A stretch of 64,000 bases of DNA from Tridacna crocea (GCA_943736015.1 OX031059.1:55253159-55317158); one strand, 5' to 3'; counted from the stretch's first letter, positions 19,800 through 32,390 are shown. Program-made: numbers and translations. Notes: generated by a model not told the origin, from the sequence alone.

Positions 19800-20553
19800 A
19801 TGGTGTTGTGCTGTCATGTTCCGAATAAAGAGGAGTCTTGTGAAATATTTGGTTTCAACAAGACGAATAAAATTGAAAGAATTCATTTAAAATTTTGTAA
19901 GCGTATTTTGAAACTTCCTGTAAATGCATGCACAGCAGGGGTATATGGCGAACTCGCACGATACCCTTTATATGTAGCACGATACTGCAGAATTATACAG
20001 TGTTGGTGTAAAGTTATTCATACTGATAATATTATTTTGAGTAAATTATATGATCAGGCTTTGATTGATTTTAATAATGGCAAGAAAAATTGGGTATCTC
20101 GTGTGAAACATCTTCTCGACTATTTCGGCTATTCCGATGTATTCTATAATCTTAACCACTCTTCAGTTAAATCGTTTCAATGTATTTTTAAACAACGTGT
20201 TTTGGATTGTTTCATGCAAGAATGGTATGGTTCATTAGACCAGAGTGTAGTTTTAGAAGAATATAGACACTTTAAACATTCTTTTACGTACGAATATTAT
20301 TTAGATGTTGTTCCTTATGACATCAGATTTTACATAACCAGAATAAGACTGTCTGCTCATTCGTTACGTATACAAACTGGTAGATATGGACAAAATAGAA
20401 TACCAAGACATGAGAGGTTTTGTATGCTTTGTAATTCAAATGAATTAGAAGATATGTATCATTTTATATGTGTGTGTCCAAGTTTTGTTGAAATTAGAAA
20501 TAAATACTTACCAGCATCCCTTATTAGAAAACTTTCTATGTATAAACTCACTA
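19800..20553 (+). pseudogene. Non-LTR retrotransposon reverse transcriptase, C-terminal part (first half)
   Basis: Open frame of about 250 codons. Typical bivalve LINE C-terminal region: IHLKFCKRILKL, YGELARYPLYVARY, IRLSAHSLRIQTGRYG, then the zinc-knuckle-like CMLCNSNELEDMYHFICVCP (C-x2-C-x8-H-x4-C type). 5'-truncated, with no catalytic YxDD block. The frame is broken at TA 20552-20553 by a 5.6 kb insertion and resumes in frame at 26178. Confidence 0.88.
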
Positions 20554-20987
20554 TGGACCAACGTACAGTGTCGCAAATCGGAAGCTGCTGCTACTGTACG
20601 CCCCAAATCAGTTAGCTGCAGTAAACAAGTTTAACAAAACAGGCTGGCACGCGTAATCTAGCAAACAGAAAATGATCGGGTGTTTTGCATTTTAAAGGTA
20701 AGAAGTTTTTCTACAAATACATACTGGGATTGGGTTCATAAACCGAGCGAGTTTTGTATAGGAAAGCTGCATCACCAAATTTCGTCGTTTGCGGCTGCAA
20801 TGATCGCTAAACATTTGCTTTCTACTCCTTCGGGAAGATCGGAAACCATTTTCTGATACTGCATACAGATAAAGAAATCATTCAGCTTTGCGTATACATT
20901 TCTATGTTTGTATTTAGTGCCATATCCATTGAAATAATTCACTTTTTATCAAGGTACCATCAAAACGTTCACTGTACGGCTAGCTGC
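20554..20987 (+). repeat. Left terminal inverted repeat (434 bp)
   Basis: Pairs with 25742-26175; contains the CTGTACGGCTAGCTGC boundary motif. Confidence 0.92.
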
Positions 20988-21113
20988 ATCTGTACGCAAC
21001 GATTAGCTGCATTTCACAATAAAAAATGTGTACGCCTAGCTGCATTAATGCATCATAATACTGAACAAAAAGGTTCAGCCCATATGGTAAAACACGTTTT
21101 TTTAGCTCAAAAT

Positions 21114-21593
21114 TATATATGTCGTATGCCCGATCGGAATCTAGGCATATCCCGGGAATCTGCCTAGACCAAATTAGAATAATACTTTAGCGTAGACCAA
21201 AATAGATCTAGATTCTTTTCCAAATTTTTAATCATATTAATTCTTATACATGTGTTTACAATTGAGACCTATTTTTATTTGAAGCAATTTATTTGTTTTT
21301 CCCTCAATTGCTCCGTCTTCCTCGTTGCATTTTTTCCTCGAAAGTGCTAAACACTCAAAATTTAATCTTACTCAGAATTTCTAATTAAACTTCTTTTATG
21401 TTGGAGTTTAAGTTGACTAAGATGGTTAATATGTAGTCGCATTATATAAAAGGAGAAAATATTCCGATTTGGTCTAGGCAGATTGTGGAGCTGCCTAGCC
21501 AAACTGTTAAACTATTTTGGTATAGGCAAAATTCCAGTTTGGTCTAGATTTCGGATCTGCCTAGATTCCAGTTTGGACAGCGACATACATAAA
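21114..21593. mobile_element. Palindromic-end MITE (CTGCCTAGA family), copy A
   Basis: Ends TATATATGTCGTA ... CGACATACATAAATATATA with GGAATCTAGGCA / TGCCTAGATTCC repeats. Copy B at 23021-23490 is inverted relative to it. Confidence 0.78.
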
Positions 21594-23020
21594 TATATAA
21601 ATTCAAACAATAGCAGGTAAGATTATCTTGTTTCTTCAAGGCATTTCATGAACTACACAAATCCGGCTCCATTGATAAATCCTTTTATTACATGGAAAAC
21701 ATCGCTGATATTATTTCTTGATTTAGGTCTAGTTCCTGTACAACAGATAAGTACAAAGTTTGTCATTTTTTGCAACCCCTAATCATTGATTTTAATTCAC
21801 TGATAAACATCAATGAATTATACAGTAATTTTTTTTTGTAGCTTTTCAACGAAATAAGGAATTCAGTTCGGGTTAAATATAAAGTTTTCAGGTTTTCGTT
21901 CTTCACCTGAATTCACGATATTATCTCGCACATCCATCCTCAAGTCTTAAGTCTTTACCAAAGCATTTGCAGACGTTCAGTTGGTAGCGTTTTCCTTTGA
22001 ATTTATAAATCTCAGTGAAAACAGAAGTATTAGCTTAAAGGCAGCCGATTCTTTTAATACATCTAACCTCTGAAAGTGCTCAATACTGACTATGGATCGT
22101 TTATAGACGATGGTAGACCTATTAACGACCGCTTGATTCACCGAGTCTTTAAAGGGTGGAAATGGAACCTGGAAAAGTCGAAAACGAACTTTATACATTC
22201 ACCACTGCCAACCTCACATCTTCAGAGCTAGATCTATATGTCATTTCTTGCAACACTCTTAACCAAGATGTACACAATTCTCATTATAAGCTTTAAAAGC
22301 CTGTTTCACATCAGCCTTACGACAGCCGTACGGGAACATAAATCGCAGGACTTCGCGCGGTTTCCGCAAGACTGTCTTACAAATTTGCAACGCCGTAGAC
22401 GTCGCAATTAAGCTGGTTTTTCAACATGCTCATTTTCCTAGCGATTTCTTTGCGATTTTTTGAGTTTGCACAGCAACTGTACGGTTGCCACACAGGAGCC
22501 ATACGGCTACCTTGAGACCATAGCACATCAATCATACGGTTTTATAACTTGCGTTTGTCCTGCGAAGGCCGAAAGACGATCGCACGAACATCTTGCGGCT
22601 GCCTTGCGAATGCCTTGCGTTTGGTGAAAGTCTGTCTGAAGACTACTGCGGAACGTAGGAACAACGTAGAGATTCGCACAGCTGCCTCGCAAATGCCTTG
22701 CGAAAAGTTAGCGTCATCCGTCCTCTTTTAAAAAGTTTGTATGTCTTGTTCGTCATTAGTCGCTATCGAGATTTCAGGACGAGAAGGTCATGCAGAAACG
22801 AAGATCTCAGAATGGAAAGGGGTAGGTTCCAATTGCTGAACCCCCATTGAACCCGAGACATTCAAGGTACCACCAACCCAGGATTTAGATGAAGAAAGCA
22901 CGAGCTTGTACAAGAATGACAAAATGCCCTTAGCATAAAATATTGTCGTCCCGGTCTTTATCTGCGAGTATCCTGTCCATTGTTTCAATATGCAACCTAT
23001 GTGCCGGGTAGCATTGTGAA

Positions 23021-23490
23021 TATATATGTCGTAGTCCAAACTGGAATCCAGGCAGATCCGGAATCTGCCTAGACCAAACTGGAATTTGTCTATAACAAAT
23101 CAGGATTCCAGTTTAGCTTTGCAGCTCTACAATCTGCCTAACCCAAATTTTAATAATTTCTCGTTGAATATAAGGCATCTACATATGGATCATCTTACTT
23201 TTAAACGTAAACCCCAAAATAAAAGAAGTTTTAGTCAGAAATTCAGAGTAAATATAAATTTTGAATGTCTTGTACTAATAAAAAAGGTGGAAAAAAGAGC
23301 GATTTTGGAAAACTCATATAAAATGCTTTGAATAAATATACCTCTCAACTGTAAACATAATTAAATCAATATATTTTTTAAAAAAGTATTAGAAAACAAT
23401 GCAGTTTGGTCTACCCAAAATTTGAATTCTAATTTGGTCTAGGCAGATTCGGGATCTGCCTAGATTCCAATCTGGCCTACGACATATATA
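23021..23490. mobile_element. Palindromic-end MITE (CTGCCTAGA family), copy B
   Basis: TATATATGTCGTAGTCCAAA to GGCCTACGACATATATA; interior aligns to copy A in reverse (AATAAAAGAAGTTTTAGTCAG vs its complement). Confidence 0.8.
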
Positions 23491-23698
23491 TCCAATCGGA
23501 CAAGAAGAGATAATTCCTCCTCCTTATGGCGATCGCACGAACACCGTACAGCTGTCTTGCAAAATCGTGCTTGCCGTGCGGTGGTCGTAAGAAACTTTGA
23601 AAATTCTTACGGCAGTCTTGCGGGTGCCTTGAGAATTTGTGCGGCAGCCTTAAGCTAACCGCACGACAGCCGTGCGAACTCGTCGCTTTGTTTTTAGC

Positions 23699-25500
23699 TC
23701 ACCTTAGCACAAAGTGCTACAGGTGAGCTATTGTGATCGCCCTATGTCCGTCGTCCGTAGTCTGTCGTCCGTCGTCCGTCGTCCGTCAACAATTTCTTTA
23801 AAAATCTTCTCCTCCTAAATACTGGGTCAATCTTGGCAGGAATGTTCCTTGGGTGAAGCTCTACCAAAATTGTTCAAAGAATTTAATTCCACCCATAACT
23901 CTTGTTGCCATGGCAACAAAAAGAAAAGAAAAAAAAAAAAAGAAATCTTTGAAAATCTTCTTCTCTGAAACTATAAGGCGTAGAGCTTTAATATTTGGTA
24001 TGTAGTATCTCCTAATGGACCTCTATCAAGTTTGAACAAATCATGCCCATAGGGTCAAAACTGGCCCCGCCCCGGCGGATAACGAGTTTGAGCATAGGAA
24101 CAAAGGAGGAAAACTTTAAAAATCTTCTCCTCTGAAACTTGAAGGCGTAGAGCTTTGATATTTGGTATGTAGCATCTCCTAGTTGACCTCTACCAAGTTT
24201 GTTCAAATTATATCCCTGGGGTCAAAACTGGCTCCATCCCAGGGGTCACAAGTTTGAGCAAAGGAACGAAGATGGAAAAATTTAAAAATCTTCTCCTCTG
24301 AAACTTGAAGGCGTAGAGCTTTGACATTTAGTATGTGACATCTCCTAGTTGACCTCTGCCAAGTTTGTTCAAATTATGCCCCTGGGGTCAAAACTGGCCC
24401 CACCCCGGGGGTCACAAGTTTGAGCATTGGAACAAAGAAGGAAAACTTTAAAAATCTTCTCCTCTGAAACTAGAAAGCGTAGAGCTTTGATATTTGGTCT
24501 GTTGGATCTCCTAGTGGACCGCCACCAATTTTATTCAAATGATGTCCCTGGGGTCAAAACTGGCCCCACCCCGGGGGTCACTAGTTTGAGCATAGGAACA
24601 AAGGAGGAAAACTTTTAAACTCTTCTTCTCTGAAACTAGATGGCGTAGAGCTTTGATATTTGGTATGTGGCATCTCCTAGCGGACCTCTACTAAGTTTCT
24701 TTAAATCATGCCCGTGGGATCAAAACTGGCCCCGCCCCGGGGGTCTCAAGTTCGAACATAGGAACAAAGAAAGAAAATTTTAAAATTTTTCTTCTCTAAA
24801 ACTAGAAGGCATAGAGCTATGATATTTGGCATGTAGCAGTGAATCTCTACCAAGTTTGTTCCTATTATGCCCTTGGGGTCAAAACTGGCCCTGCCCCGGG
24901 GGGGGGGTGTCACAGGTTCGAACATAGCAACAAAGAAGGAAAACTTTGGAAATCTTCTCTGAAACTTGAAGGTGGAGAGCTTTGACATTTGGTCATTTGG
25001 TATGCAGAATCTTCTAGTGGACCTCTACCAAGTTTGGTAATATGATGTCCCAGGCGTCAAAACTGGCCATGCCCCGGAGATCACAGGTTGGAACATATGA
25101 ACAAAGAAGGAAAATTTTGAATTTATTTTTCTCTTAAACGGGAAGGTGTAGAGCTTTGATATTTGGGATGTAGCATGTTTGAGTGGACCTCTATCAAGTT
25201 CGCTCCAAGGATGCTGCTTTGTTTAAAACTGACCCAGCCCGGGGACCACAAGTTCGAACATAGGACAAAGGAGGAAAATTTAAAATTCTTCTTTGAAACT
25301 GGCAGGTGTATAGCTTTGATATTTGATTGCCCTAAGCATGTCCAGCGTCTGTCGCCCATCAACAATTTCTTAAAACATCTTCTTCTCCTAACCCACTGGG
25401 CCAATCTTGATGAAACTTGGCAGGGATGTTCCTTGGGTGAAGCTTTACCAAAGTTGCTCAAAGAATTGAATTTCAATCAAAAGCTATAGTCTTAGGTGAG
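23699..25500 (+). mobile_element. Tandem-core element with ~165-bp satellite (8 units)
   Basis: Starts CACCTTAGCACAAAGTGCTA CAGGTGAGC, then a GTCCGTCGTCC run. About eight units of 162-176 bp (23960-25300) each carry CTCTGAAACTTGAAGGCGTA and GGGGTCAAAACTGGCCCCGC. The lead sequence (CTTGGCAGGAATGTTCCTTG) recurs after the array at 25418-25440, ending GGTGAGCG. No ORF. Confidence 0.82.
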
Positions 25501-25741
25501 CGTTCCAGGGCCAAGTTGTTTTTTCGTACCTTCAACCTGCGGACTCCGTACAGTTCGTGAGTCAACTGTACGAACAACGTACGGAGATCGCTTTGAAAAT
25601 TTGCAATATGTGCGACGGGTACGAATAAATAGCGATCGTGTTTGCAGCGAAAATCGTAAGACGAAAAAATCGCACGGCTGATGTGAAAGAGGCTTTACCA
25701 AGAAAATCGCAGCTAACTGAGCAGTACAAAAATTCGGGTTA

Positions 25742-26175
25742 GCAGCTAGCCGTACAGTGAACGTTTTGATGGTACCTTGATAAAAAGTGAAATATTTCAA
25801 TGGATATGGCACAGAATACTACCATAGACATGTATACGCCAAGCTGAATGATTTCTTTATCTGTATGCAGTATCAGAAAATGGTTTCCGATCTTCCCGAA
25901 GGAGTAGAAAACAAAAGTTTAGCGATCATTGCAGCCGCCAACGACAAAATTTGGTGATGCAGCTTTCCTATTCAAAAATCGCACGGTTTATGAACCCAAT
26001 CGCAGTATGTATTTGTAGAAAAACTTCTTACCTTTCAAATGCAAAACACCAAATCATTTTCTGTCTGCTAGATTACGCGTGCCGGCCTGTTTTCTTAAAC
26101 TTGTTTACTGCAGCTAACTGATTTGGGGCGTACAGTAGCAGCAGCTTCCGATTTGCGACACTGTACGTTGGTCCA
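25742..26175 (-). repeat. Right terminal inverted repeat (434 bp)
   Basis: Reverse complement of 20554-20987 with scattered substitutions. Confidence 0.92.
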
Positions 26176-26177
26176 TA

Positions 26178-26516
26178 CTGAACTATGCCAGTTATTTCAA
26201 TCTAAAGAGAAGAAAACATTGTGTAGCATTGCTCACTTCCTTAAGGAAGCGTTCCTTTTGCGAAATCAACTAATTTGCATCGTATCCTAAAATTTTCCTC
26301 TTTGACTTACTCTCCAAAACATTATTTCTAACGAATGTCTACTGGGTTATTTCAGATTTCAGACTTAGATTCTTTCATTCTTTTTATTGTTGTTATAGTC
26401 CTTTGCTTGCTTTGACCTATGTGAAGTTGTATATTAGGAATGTTAAATTCGTATAATTGACGATGTATTTTGTGTACAAGTCATGAATAAATATATGTTC
26501 TGTTCTGTTCTGTTCT
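26178..26516 (+). pseudogene. Same LINE: end of reverse transcriptase ORF, 3'UTR, (GTTCT)n tail
   Basis: Continues the ORF in frame (ELCQLFQSKEKKTLCSIAHF then LKEAFLLRNQL) to TAA 26288-26290. The 3'UTR has AATAAATA and a (GTTCT)n tail at 26498-26516. Confidence 0.85.
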
Positions 26517-26549
26517 TAAAAGTCTAAACTCAGTTCAGTTGGTATGGGT

Positions 26550-26779
26550 TTAACCCTTTCCTAAACGACAAGGTTTTTTAACTTGTCCAAATTGAAAACA
26601 TTTGCAGATGACGAAATAAACATAGCTCAAAAATTGAAGTTTGTTTCCAGCAGGGTAGAAAACATTGTGAGAGAAGGAGAAAATGCTGGTTACCTGCATT
26701 TTCTCCGTTTCCCACAATGTTTTCAAAAGTCTTCTATGTCAGGGTAGTAAAAACTAGGGATTGTTTGGTAAAGGGTTAA
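26550..26779 (-). repeat. TTAA foldback element
   Basis: TTAACCCTTTCCTAAACGAC to GGTAAAGGGTTAA. Confidence 0.88.
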
Positions 26780-27190
26780 AACATGTCGTTGTCTCTCTCT
26801 AACCCCGTCAAAAACTCCCTTGTCTTGAGTCTTGTTTTGCAGGGATCTAATTCTTTAAATAATTTCGTACGATCCTTGGTTTATGTGACAACTTTTATTG
26901 TGATTTTGTATAAAATGTAGTTTCGCTGTTTTTTTTTTCCCCCCTTGATCTTTATCTTAGTTTTGTCATGCTTTCTTAAATTCTTCGCCGCCTATGTAAT
27001 TTCAAGTGGCCTTTGTATTTTAGGTTGTGTATTTTACTCGTTCATTTTGTACTATACTACTCAAAATTTGCTGTGGATGACCATAAAAGATTCACAGTAG
27101 ATCTACAATGCGATACGTATCATGTATGGTTTTACAATATGTTACACTGCCATACTGATCAATAAAATCACCAGTGGAAATTTATCTTTA
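26780..27190. other. AT-rich spacer
   Basis: Poly-T/poly-C tract near 26930-26945; nothing else recognised. Confidence 0.5.
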
Positions 27191-27372
27191 ATCCTTTACC
27201 TCACAATGCCCACGGTTAAAGACACTGAGAAAGAAGCCTTTGGAAACATTGTTGAAAGAGGAGAAAATGCTGGTAATCAGCATGTTCTCTTTTTCTCACA
27301 ATGTTTTCAATTTTCTATTCACTTTAATTTTGATGTCTGCCAATGCTTTCAATTTGGACCAGTCTAAAATTG
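27190..27372 (+). repeat. TTAA foldback element, shortened
   Basis: TTAATCCTTTACCTCACAAT left end; right side lacks about 40 bp. Confidence 0.75.
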
Positions 27373-27380
27373 TGTCATCT

Positions 27381-27579
27381 GGGCCCGCATTCACCAACCA
27401 ATCTTAAGAACATTCTTTTGTCTTATTCTCCAGAATTTTCTACACTTGTAAGTAACACAACTTCTGATTGGCTAAACCATTCGGTTTAGCCAATCAGACA
27501 TTGTGTTACTTACAAATTTAGAAAACCTCGGAGAAAAAGACTAAGAATATTCTCAAGAATGGTTGGTGAATACGGGCCC
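27381..27579. mobile_element. Palindromic MITE (GGGCCCGYATTCACCAACC), copy 1
   Basis: 199 bp; outer ends GGGCCCGCATTCACCAACC and GGTTGGTGAATACGGGCCC; inner arms GTGTTACTTACAAATTTAGA. Second copy 49455-49616. Confidence 0.85.
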
Positions 27580-27842
27580 TGGTAAGGATTTATATACCAC
27601 CGATTAAACCACACGGGGTCCCACAGGCCAATTGATTCCCATTCCAAACCCTATTTAAATCAAGAAAAAAATATAGGATGAAGAGAAGAAAAACATTTTG
27701 GAAAAAATAAATAAGCAAATGCTGGTCAGAAGCATTTTCCCCATTTCCCCCCACAATGTTTTCAAAAGCTATCTAACACAGCATTGTGTGGTACAGGATA
27801 AACAGACAGAAAAAGATCAATATCCCATTGCACAGAACAGTC

Positions 27843-28070
27843 TTAACTCAATACCAAACGACAAAATTTTAGGTTTGTCCAAACTGAAAGCATTTGCAGA
27901 CGACAAAATAAAAGTGAATGAAAATTTGAAAAACATTTTGTGAAGGGTAGGAAACATTGTGGGAAAAGGAGAAAATGCTGGTTACCAGCATTTCTCCTTT
28001 TCCCACAATGTTTTCCAAAGGCTTCTTTCTTAGGGTCGTCAAAAGTAGGGATTGTGTGGTAATGGGTTAA
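27843..28070 (-). repeat. TTAA foldback element sharing its TTAA with another family
   Basis: Right TTAA 28067-28070 is also the target of the 539-bp element. Confidence 0.9.
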
Positions 28071-28609
28071 AGGTGGCCCTTCAGATTTTGGGGCAAAAAT
28101 TTTACAAAAATGCAAAAAAATCACCCTTGTACTCCCAAAGCCTTTAAATTTTCATTCACAAAACCCCAGTAGTCAAAAACCATCCGACAACATGAGAAAT
28201 TTGAGATTTACTATGGCCCAGTTGACACCAACGGGAGACACATTCTATTTTTAGATGATCATTTCGCTTATCTACACACAGGAATATACAGACGAAGTTT
28301 CTAACATAGCAACCGAAGAAGACATTATGGAAAATAATTATTACACGTTTGTTATGTAATGGAATTTAAGCGTTATGAGTCATGTGCCAGCAACTTGACA
28401 TTCCCACAATGCTTTTTTGATTTTTGGCGCGAAATCTAAAAATACCTTAAGAGGCTACGTAGCCTTTTAAGGGAGCACCATCAAAAAAATTTTTTTTTTC
28501 GTAATTACATGAATCTTAATTATTGATTATTTGTATTATGTTTTTAATGTAAATTTCAGTGATATATATTTTTTATTTGGTGAGATGTACAAATTCTAAA
28601 TACCCACCT
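28071..28609 (+). mobile_element. 539-bp AGGTGG-ended element, TTAA target, copy 1
   Basis: AGGTGGCCCTTCAG ... ATACCCACCT between TTAA 28067-28070 and 28610-28613. An inner palindrome GAGGCTACGTAGCCTTTTAA is included. Inverted copy of equal length at 45853-46391. Probably a second TTAA-targeting (piggyBac-type) non-autonomous family. Confidence 0.85.
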
Positions 28610-28739
28610 TTAAATTGGATCTACACTGTCCTATAATTCATGAAATAATCTGGCAAAAATATATCCTTAGTATTTTACTTCAGTGTCATTTATTCTGTCC
28701 TCCAAGGGCTATGTTAAAGTGGAAGGATAAGTATCCCTT

Positions 28740-29720
28740 AAAGCCCTGGAATAAAATAAGGGTGGCAAAGTTACACATTTTGTGACTTGCTCTTATCCAT
28801 AAGGTGTTCTATCAGTCTTTGAAGGTCCCTGATCATATCTTTTATATTTTAGAAATTATGGCCCAGACAAAAATTCAAAGTGAAAAGGGCAATAACTCAA
28901 AAGGAAGGATGGCAGAGTTATGGTTCTTGTGCAGTGCACTTTTTCATAATGATTGTGTTCTATTAGTCTTTGAAGTTTCAAGATAATGGATTTTGAAGTT
29001 TGAAGTAATGGTCTTTACAAAAATTCAAACTGAAAATTATTAACAAAGGGCAATAACTCAAAAAATAAAGGTGGCAGAGTTATGGTTCATGTGCACTGCA
29101 CTTCTCCATAATGTGTTCTATCAGTGTATGAAGTTCCAAGTTAATAGCTTTTACAGTTTGGAAGTTATGGCCTGGACAAAAAATTCAAACTGAAAATTAA
29201 CAACGGGCAATAACTCAAAGAATAAAGGCGGCAGAGTTATGGTTTATGTAAACTGCACTTCTCCATAATGTGTTCTATCAGTGTATGAAGCTCCAAGTTA
29301 ATAGTTCTTATAGTTTAGAAGTTATGGTGTGGACAAAAATTCAAACTGAAAATTAACAAAGGGCAGTAACTCAAAAATAACAGTGGCAGAGTTATGGTTC
29401 ATGTGCACTGCACTTCTCCATAATGTGTTCTATCAGTGTATGTAGTTTCAAGTTGATACCTTTTATAGTATGGAAGTTATAGCCTGAACAAAAATTAAAA
29501 GTGAAAAGTTGGTTATTTTAGAAAACAGGGGCAGATAATTTTAGAACGCAAATAGCGATCCAAATTCTAAGACCCAGGTGCACAACTAGACATCATGGAG
29601 ATTCATTGTGGCAAGTTTCAAATAATTCCGATGGAAACTGGAGGAGGTGTTGCACACACAAGAAATTGCTAACGGACTGACGGACTGACGGACAGACAGA
29701 CAGACGGACGGACGACCAGG
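28740..29720. mobile_element. Tandem-core element, ~155-bp units, ACGG tail
   Basis: Five units carry CAATAACTCAAAAAATAAAG, AGAGTTATGGTTCATGTG and CATAATGTGTTCTATCAGTG; ends GACGGACTGACGGACAGACA. Related in words to 4603-6098. Confidence 0.75.
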
Positions 29721-29734
29721 GGCATAACACAAGA

Positions 29735-30240
29735 ACTGGTAATTTTCAACTTGAAATGGTTTCTTTTCCCATACTGTTTGTTGGATTTATTTCAAAATAG
29801 ATAGGGTTGAAGCTATTGGTGAGATAAACAAACTGTGCAAGTTTCACAAAAATCTAATTACAAATGCACATTTTATCCCGTAAACAAGAATTTGAAATTT
29901 TCAACTTGAAATGGCTACTTTTCCCATACTGTTTGTTGGATTTTTCTCAAAATCAATAGGGTTGAAGCTATTGATGAGATAAACAAACTGTGCAAGTTTC
30001 ATGAAAATCAGGCGACAAATGCAGACTTTATTGCGTAAACAAGAATTTGAAATTTTCAACTTGAAATGGCTACTTTTCCCATACTGTTTGTTGGATTTTC
30101 TCAAAATCAATAGGGTTAAAGCTATTGATGAGGTACACAAACTGTGCAAGTTTCACGAAAGTCGGGCAAGAAATGCAGACTTTATTGCGTAAACAAGAAA
30201 AAGACCAACAGATGGACAGACGGACGGACAGATGACGGAA
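29735..30240. repeat. Three ~155-bp tandem units with ACGGACGG tail
   Basis: Units contain CTTTTCCCATACTGTTTGTT and AAACTGTGCAAGTTTCA. Related in style, not sequence, to the preceding array. Confidence 0.8.
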
Positions 30241-30343
30241 ACCACGCCATGACACAAGCTCTGCTGGCTGAAAGCCAGTACAGCCAATAATACGACCCTT
30301 CAGGCATATAAAAATGTCTCTGATTTTAAATTCAGAACTTTCC

Positions 30344-30550
30344 ACACAATCCCTACTTTTGACGCCCGTGAGAAAGAAGCCTTTAGAAAACATTGTGGGA
30401 AAAGGAGAAAATGGTGGTAACCAGCATTTTCTCCTTTTCCCACAATGTTTTCTTCCCTTCACAAAACAAATTTCAAATTTTCAGCCACTTTTACTTTGTC
30501 GTCTGCAAATGCTTTCAATTTGGACCAGTCTAAAATATTGCCATTTGGTA
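30344..30550 (+). repeat. 5'-truncated TTAA foldback element
   Basis: Begins CCACACAATCCCTAC without TTAA; palindrome intact (one mismatch, GGTGGTAACCAGC). Confidence 0.85.
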
Positions 30551-30714
30551 ATAGGGGGTACGACGGGTAGCAAGTAAAACATCAAGTTCAATTTTCATGT
30601 TAGATTTTAATCTAAGAGCAAGTAGCAAAAGGAGACATTTAAAACGGGACTAGATTATTGCACACATATAGGAAAACATACCATCTTACCAGACAGAAGC
30701 CTGTAAGGCTGGGC

Positions 30715-30947
30715 TTAACCCTTTACCTGATATACCACTTTGAGGCTCTTCCATTTCAGCAGCAAATAAAGATACGACGTCAAAAATATGGACCAATGAG
30801 GATACAAATATCTGACTGAGTGGAAAACATTGTGGGAAAAGGAGAAATTGCTCGTTGCGAGCAATTTCTCCTTTTCCCACAATATTTTCAAAAGCTGTCT
30901 GTTGTTGATACTCTGTCAAAATGAGTATCTATGGTGTAAAGGGTTAA
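30715..30947. repeat. TTAA foldback element, subfamily III
   Basis: Ends TTAACCCTTTACCTGATA and GGTGTAAAGGGTTAA; palindrome centre TTGCTCGTTGCGAGCAA. Shares the TTAA 30944-30947 with the next copy. Confidence 0.85.
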
Positions 30948-31163
30948 CCCTTTCCCACACAATGACGACCCTTGGAAAGAAGCCTCTTGAAAACATCGTG
31001 GCAAAAGAAGAAAATGCTGGTTACCAGCATTTTCTCCTTTTTCCCACAATGTTTTCTACCATATCAATTAATAATTGCATCATTTGAGCCACTTTGAAAT
31101 TGTCGTCTGCAAATGCTTTCAATTTGGACAAGGCTAAAATTTTGTCGTTTAGAAATGAATTAA
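30944..31163 (+). repeat. TTAA foldback element sharing TTAA
   Basis: TTAACCCTTTCCCACACAAT to GAATTAA; left end lacks the CCCTACTTTT block. Confidence 0.85.
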
Positions 31164-31574
31164 GCATTAACCATCAAAGCAATGAACAAAAAGCACTTTT
31201 CTCCATCAGGCAAAAAGAACACACCACCACATGTTCAAAATTGCCTTTGTCCACAAGCTGCCTTCTGATCTTGATTTCTATTACCCAAATAACTGACACA
31301 GTTGCATTTGGCTCTTTCAGGTGCTTATACATGTATCTATTTTGCTAGTTGAAAAAAAAGGAAATTAAAAATAAATTGGGCTTTATCTTTGCTACATTCC
31401 TGGCTACTCATTTGATAATGCTATCAAATAGCCAGTTTTGTTTTGTGGAGAGTACAGATCAAGATCAAACATTGACTATGAAGTCTGATCTTCTATGGCT
31501 GAAAAGTGATGAGCTTTAATATATTATGCTAGTATAAACCTGCAAAAAAACTCCAGATCTGGTGAAAGTAGCCA

Positions 31575-31803
31575 TAACTCTTTCCCAAAGAAGCCCTGGT
31601 TTTTATGTGTCTGCAGTACAAGTCTGTAGAAAAACACTGTGGGAAAAGGAGAAATTGCTCGTAACGAGCAATTTCTCCTTTTCCCACAGTATTTTCTAGC
31701 ATTTTGGAAAACTTTCTGCCATTCTCATCAAATTCAAAATTGTCATCTGCAAGCACTTTGAGTTTGGGACATTCTCAAATTTGTCATGTGGGAAAAGGTT
31801 ATT
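31575..31803 (+). repeat. TTAA foldback element, subfamily II
   Basis: CTCTTTCCCAAAG end; perfect arms around TTGCTCGTAACGAGCAA. Confidence 0.85.
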
Positions 31804-31844
31804 AAAAAGCAAACCACAACTTAATTTTGCTTTAGTTATGCACT

Positions 31845-31945
31845 GTTTATATGCAGATAAGATTGCACAAAACATGTAGTCTGATCTTGAATCTAAACTA
31901 TAAAACATGTAGTCTGATCATAAATCTAAACTATCTAACAACCTG
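31845..31945. repeat. FB2-type arms, tandem
   Basis: ACATGTAGTCTGATC is repeated twice (about 31874, 31906) with TTGAATCTAAACTAT spacers. Confidence 0.55.
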
Positions 31946-31957
31946 TTATTTATAGGC

Positions 31958-32186
31958 TTAACTCATTACCAAACGACAAAATTTTAGGCTTGACCAAATC
32001 GAGAGCATTTGCAGACGACAAAATAAAAGTGACTGAACATTTGAAATATGTTTTGTGAAGGGTAGAAAACATTGTGGGAAAAGGAGAAAATGCTGGTTAC
32101 CAGCATTTTCTCCTTTTCCCACAATGTTTTCAAAAGGATTCTTTCTCGGGGGCGTCAAAAGTAGGGATTGTGTGGTAATGGGTTAA
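31958..32186 (-). repeat. TTAA foldback element
   Basis: Full length, perfect palindrome. Confidence 0.92.
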
Positions 32187-32390
32187 TGCATCCGCAACAA
32201 GTATAGACCCAGGTCAGCCTTTGCAGTCAGCCAAAGCTGACCTTGGTCAAGATTTTTGCTATTGGTCAATCTTCCTCATGTCAGAGGGCCAGGCTGCCTC
32301 ATGATTTAGTTTGTTATTAGACCAAATGGATTTTATGAGTGAAAAAATTATAGGATGACCTACTCAGTATGTTGTATCACAGAGATGCAT

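Larger units (their letters stand above)
22297..25696. mobile_element. Nested inverted-repeat element (AAGCCTGTTTCACATCAGCC ends)
   Basis: Left end at 22297, right end GGCTGATGTGAAAGAGGCTT at about 25678-25697. Both flanks (22320-22790, 23530-23695, 25505-25690) share a CG-rich word family (TGCCTTGCGAA, CCGTACGG, GATCGCACGAAC). MITE B and a tandem-core element have inserted into it. Confidence 0.7.
20554..26175. mobile_element. 5.6 kb DNA element with 434-bp terminal inverted repeats, TA target site
   Basis: TIRs 20554-20987 and 25742-26175 are equal in length and about 95% alike, starting TGGACCAACGTACAGTGTCG. TA at 20552-20553 and 26176-26177 is the target duplication: removing the element and one TA restores the LINE frame. 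The interior has no transposase and is itself made of nested repeats (21114-21593, 22297-25696). TA targeting suggests the Tc1/mariner side, but such long TIRs are not diagnostic. Confidence 0.9.
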
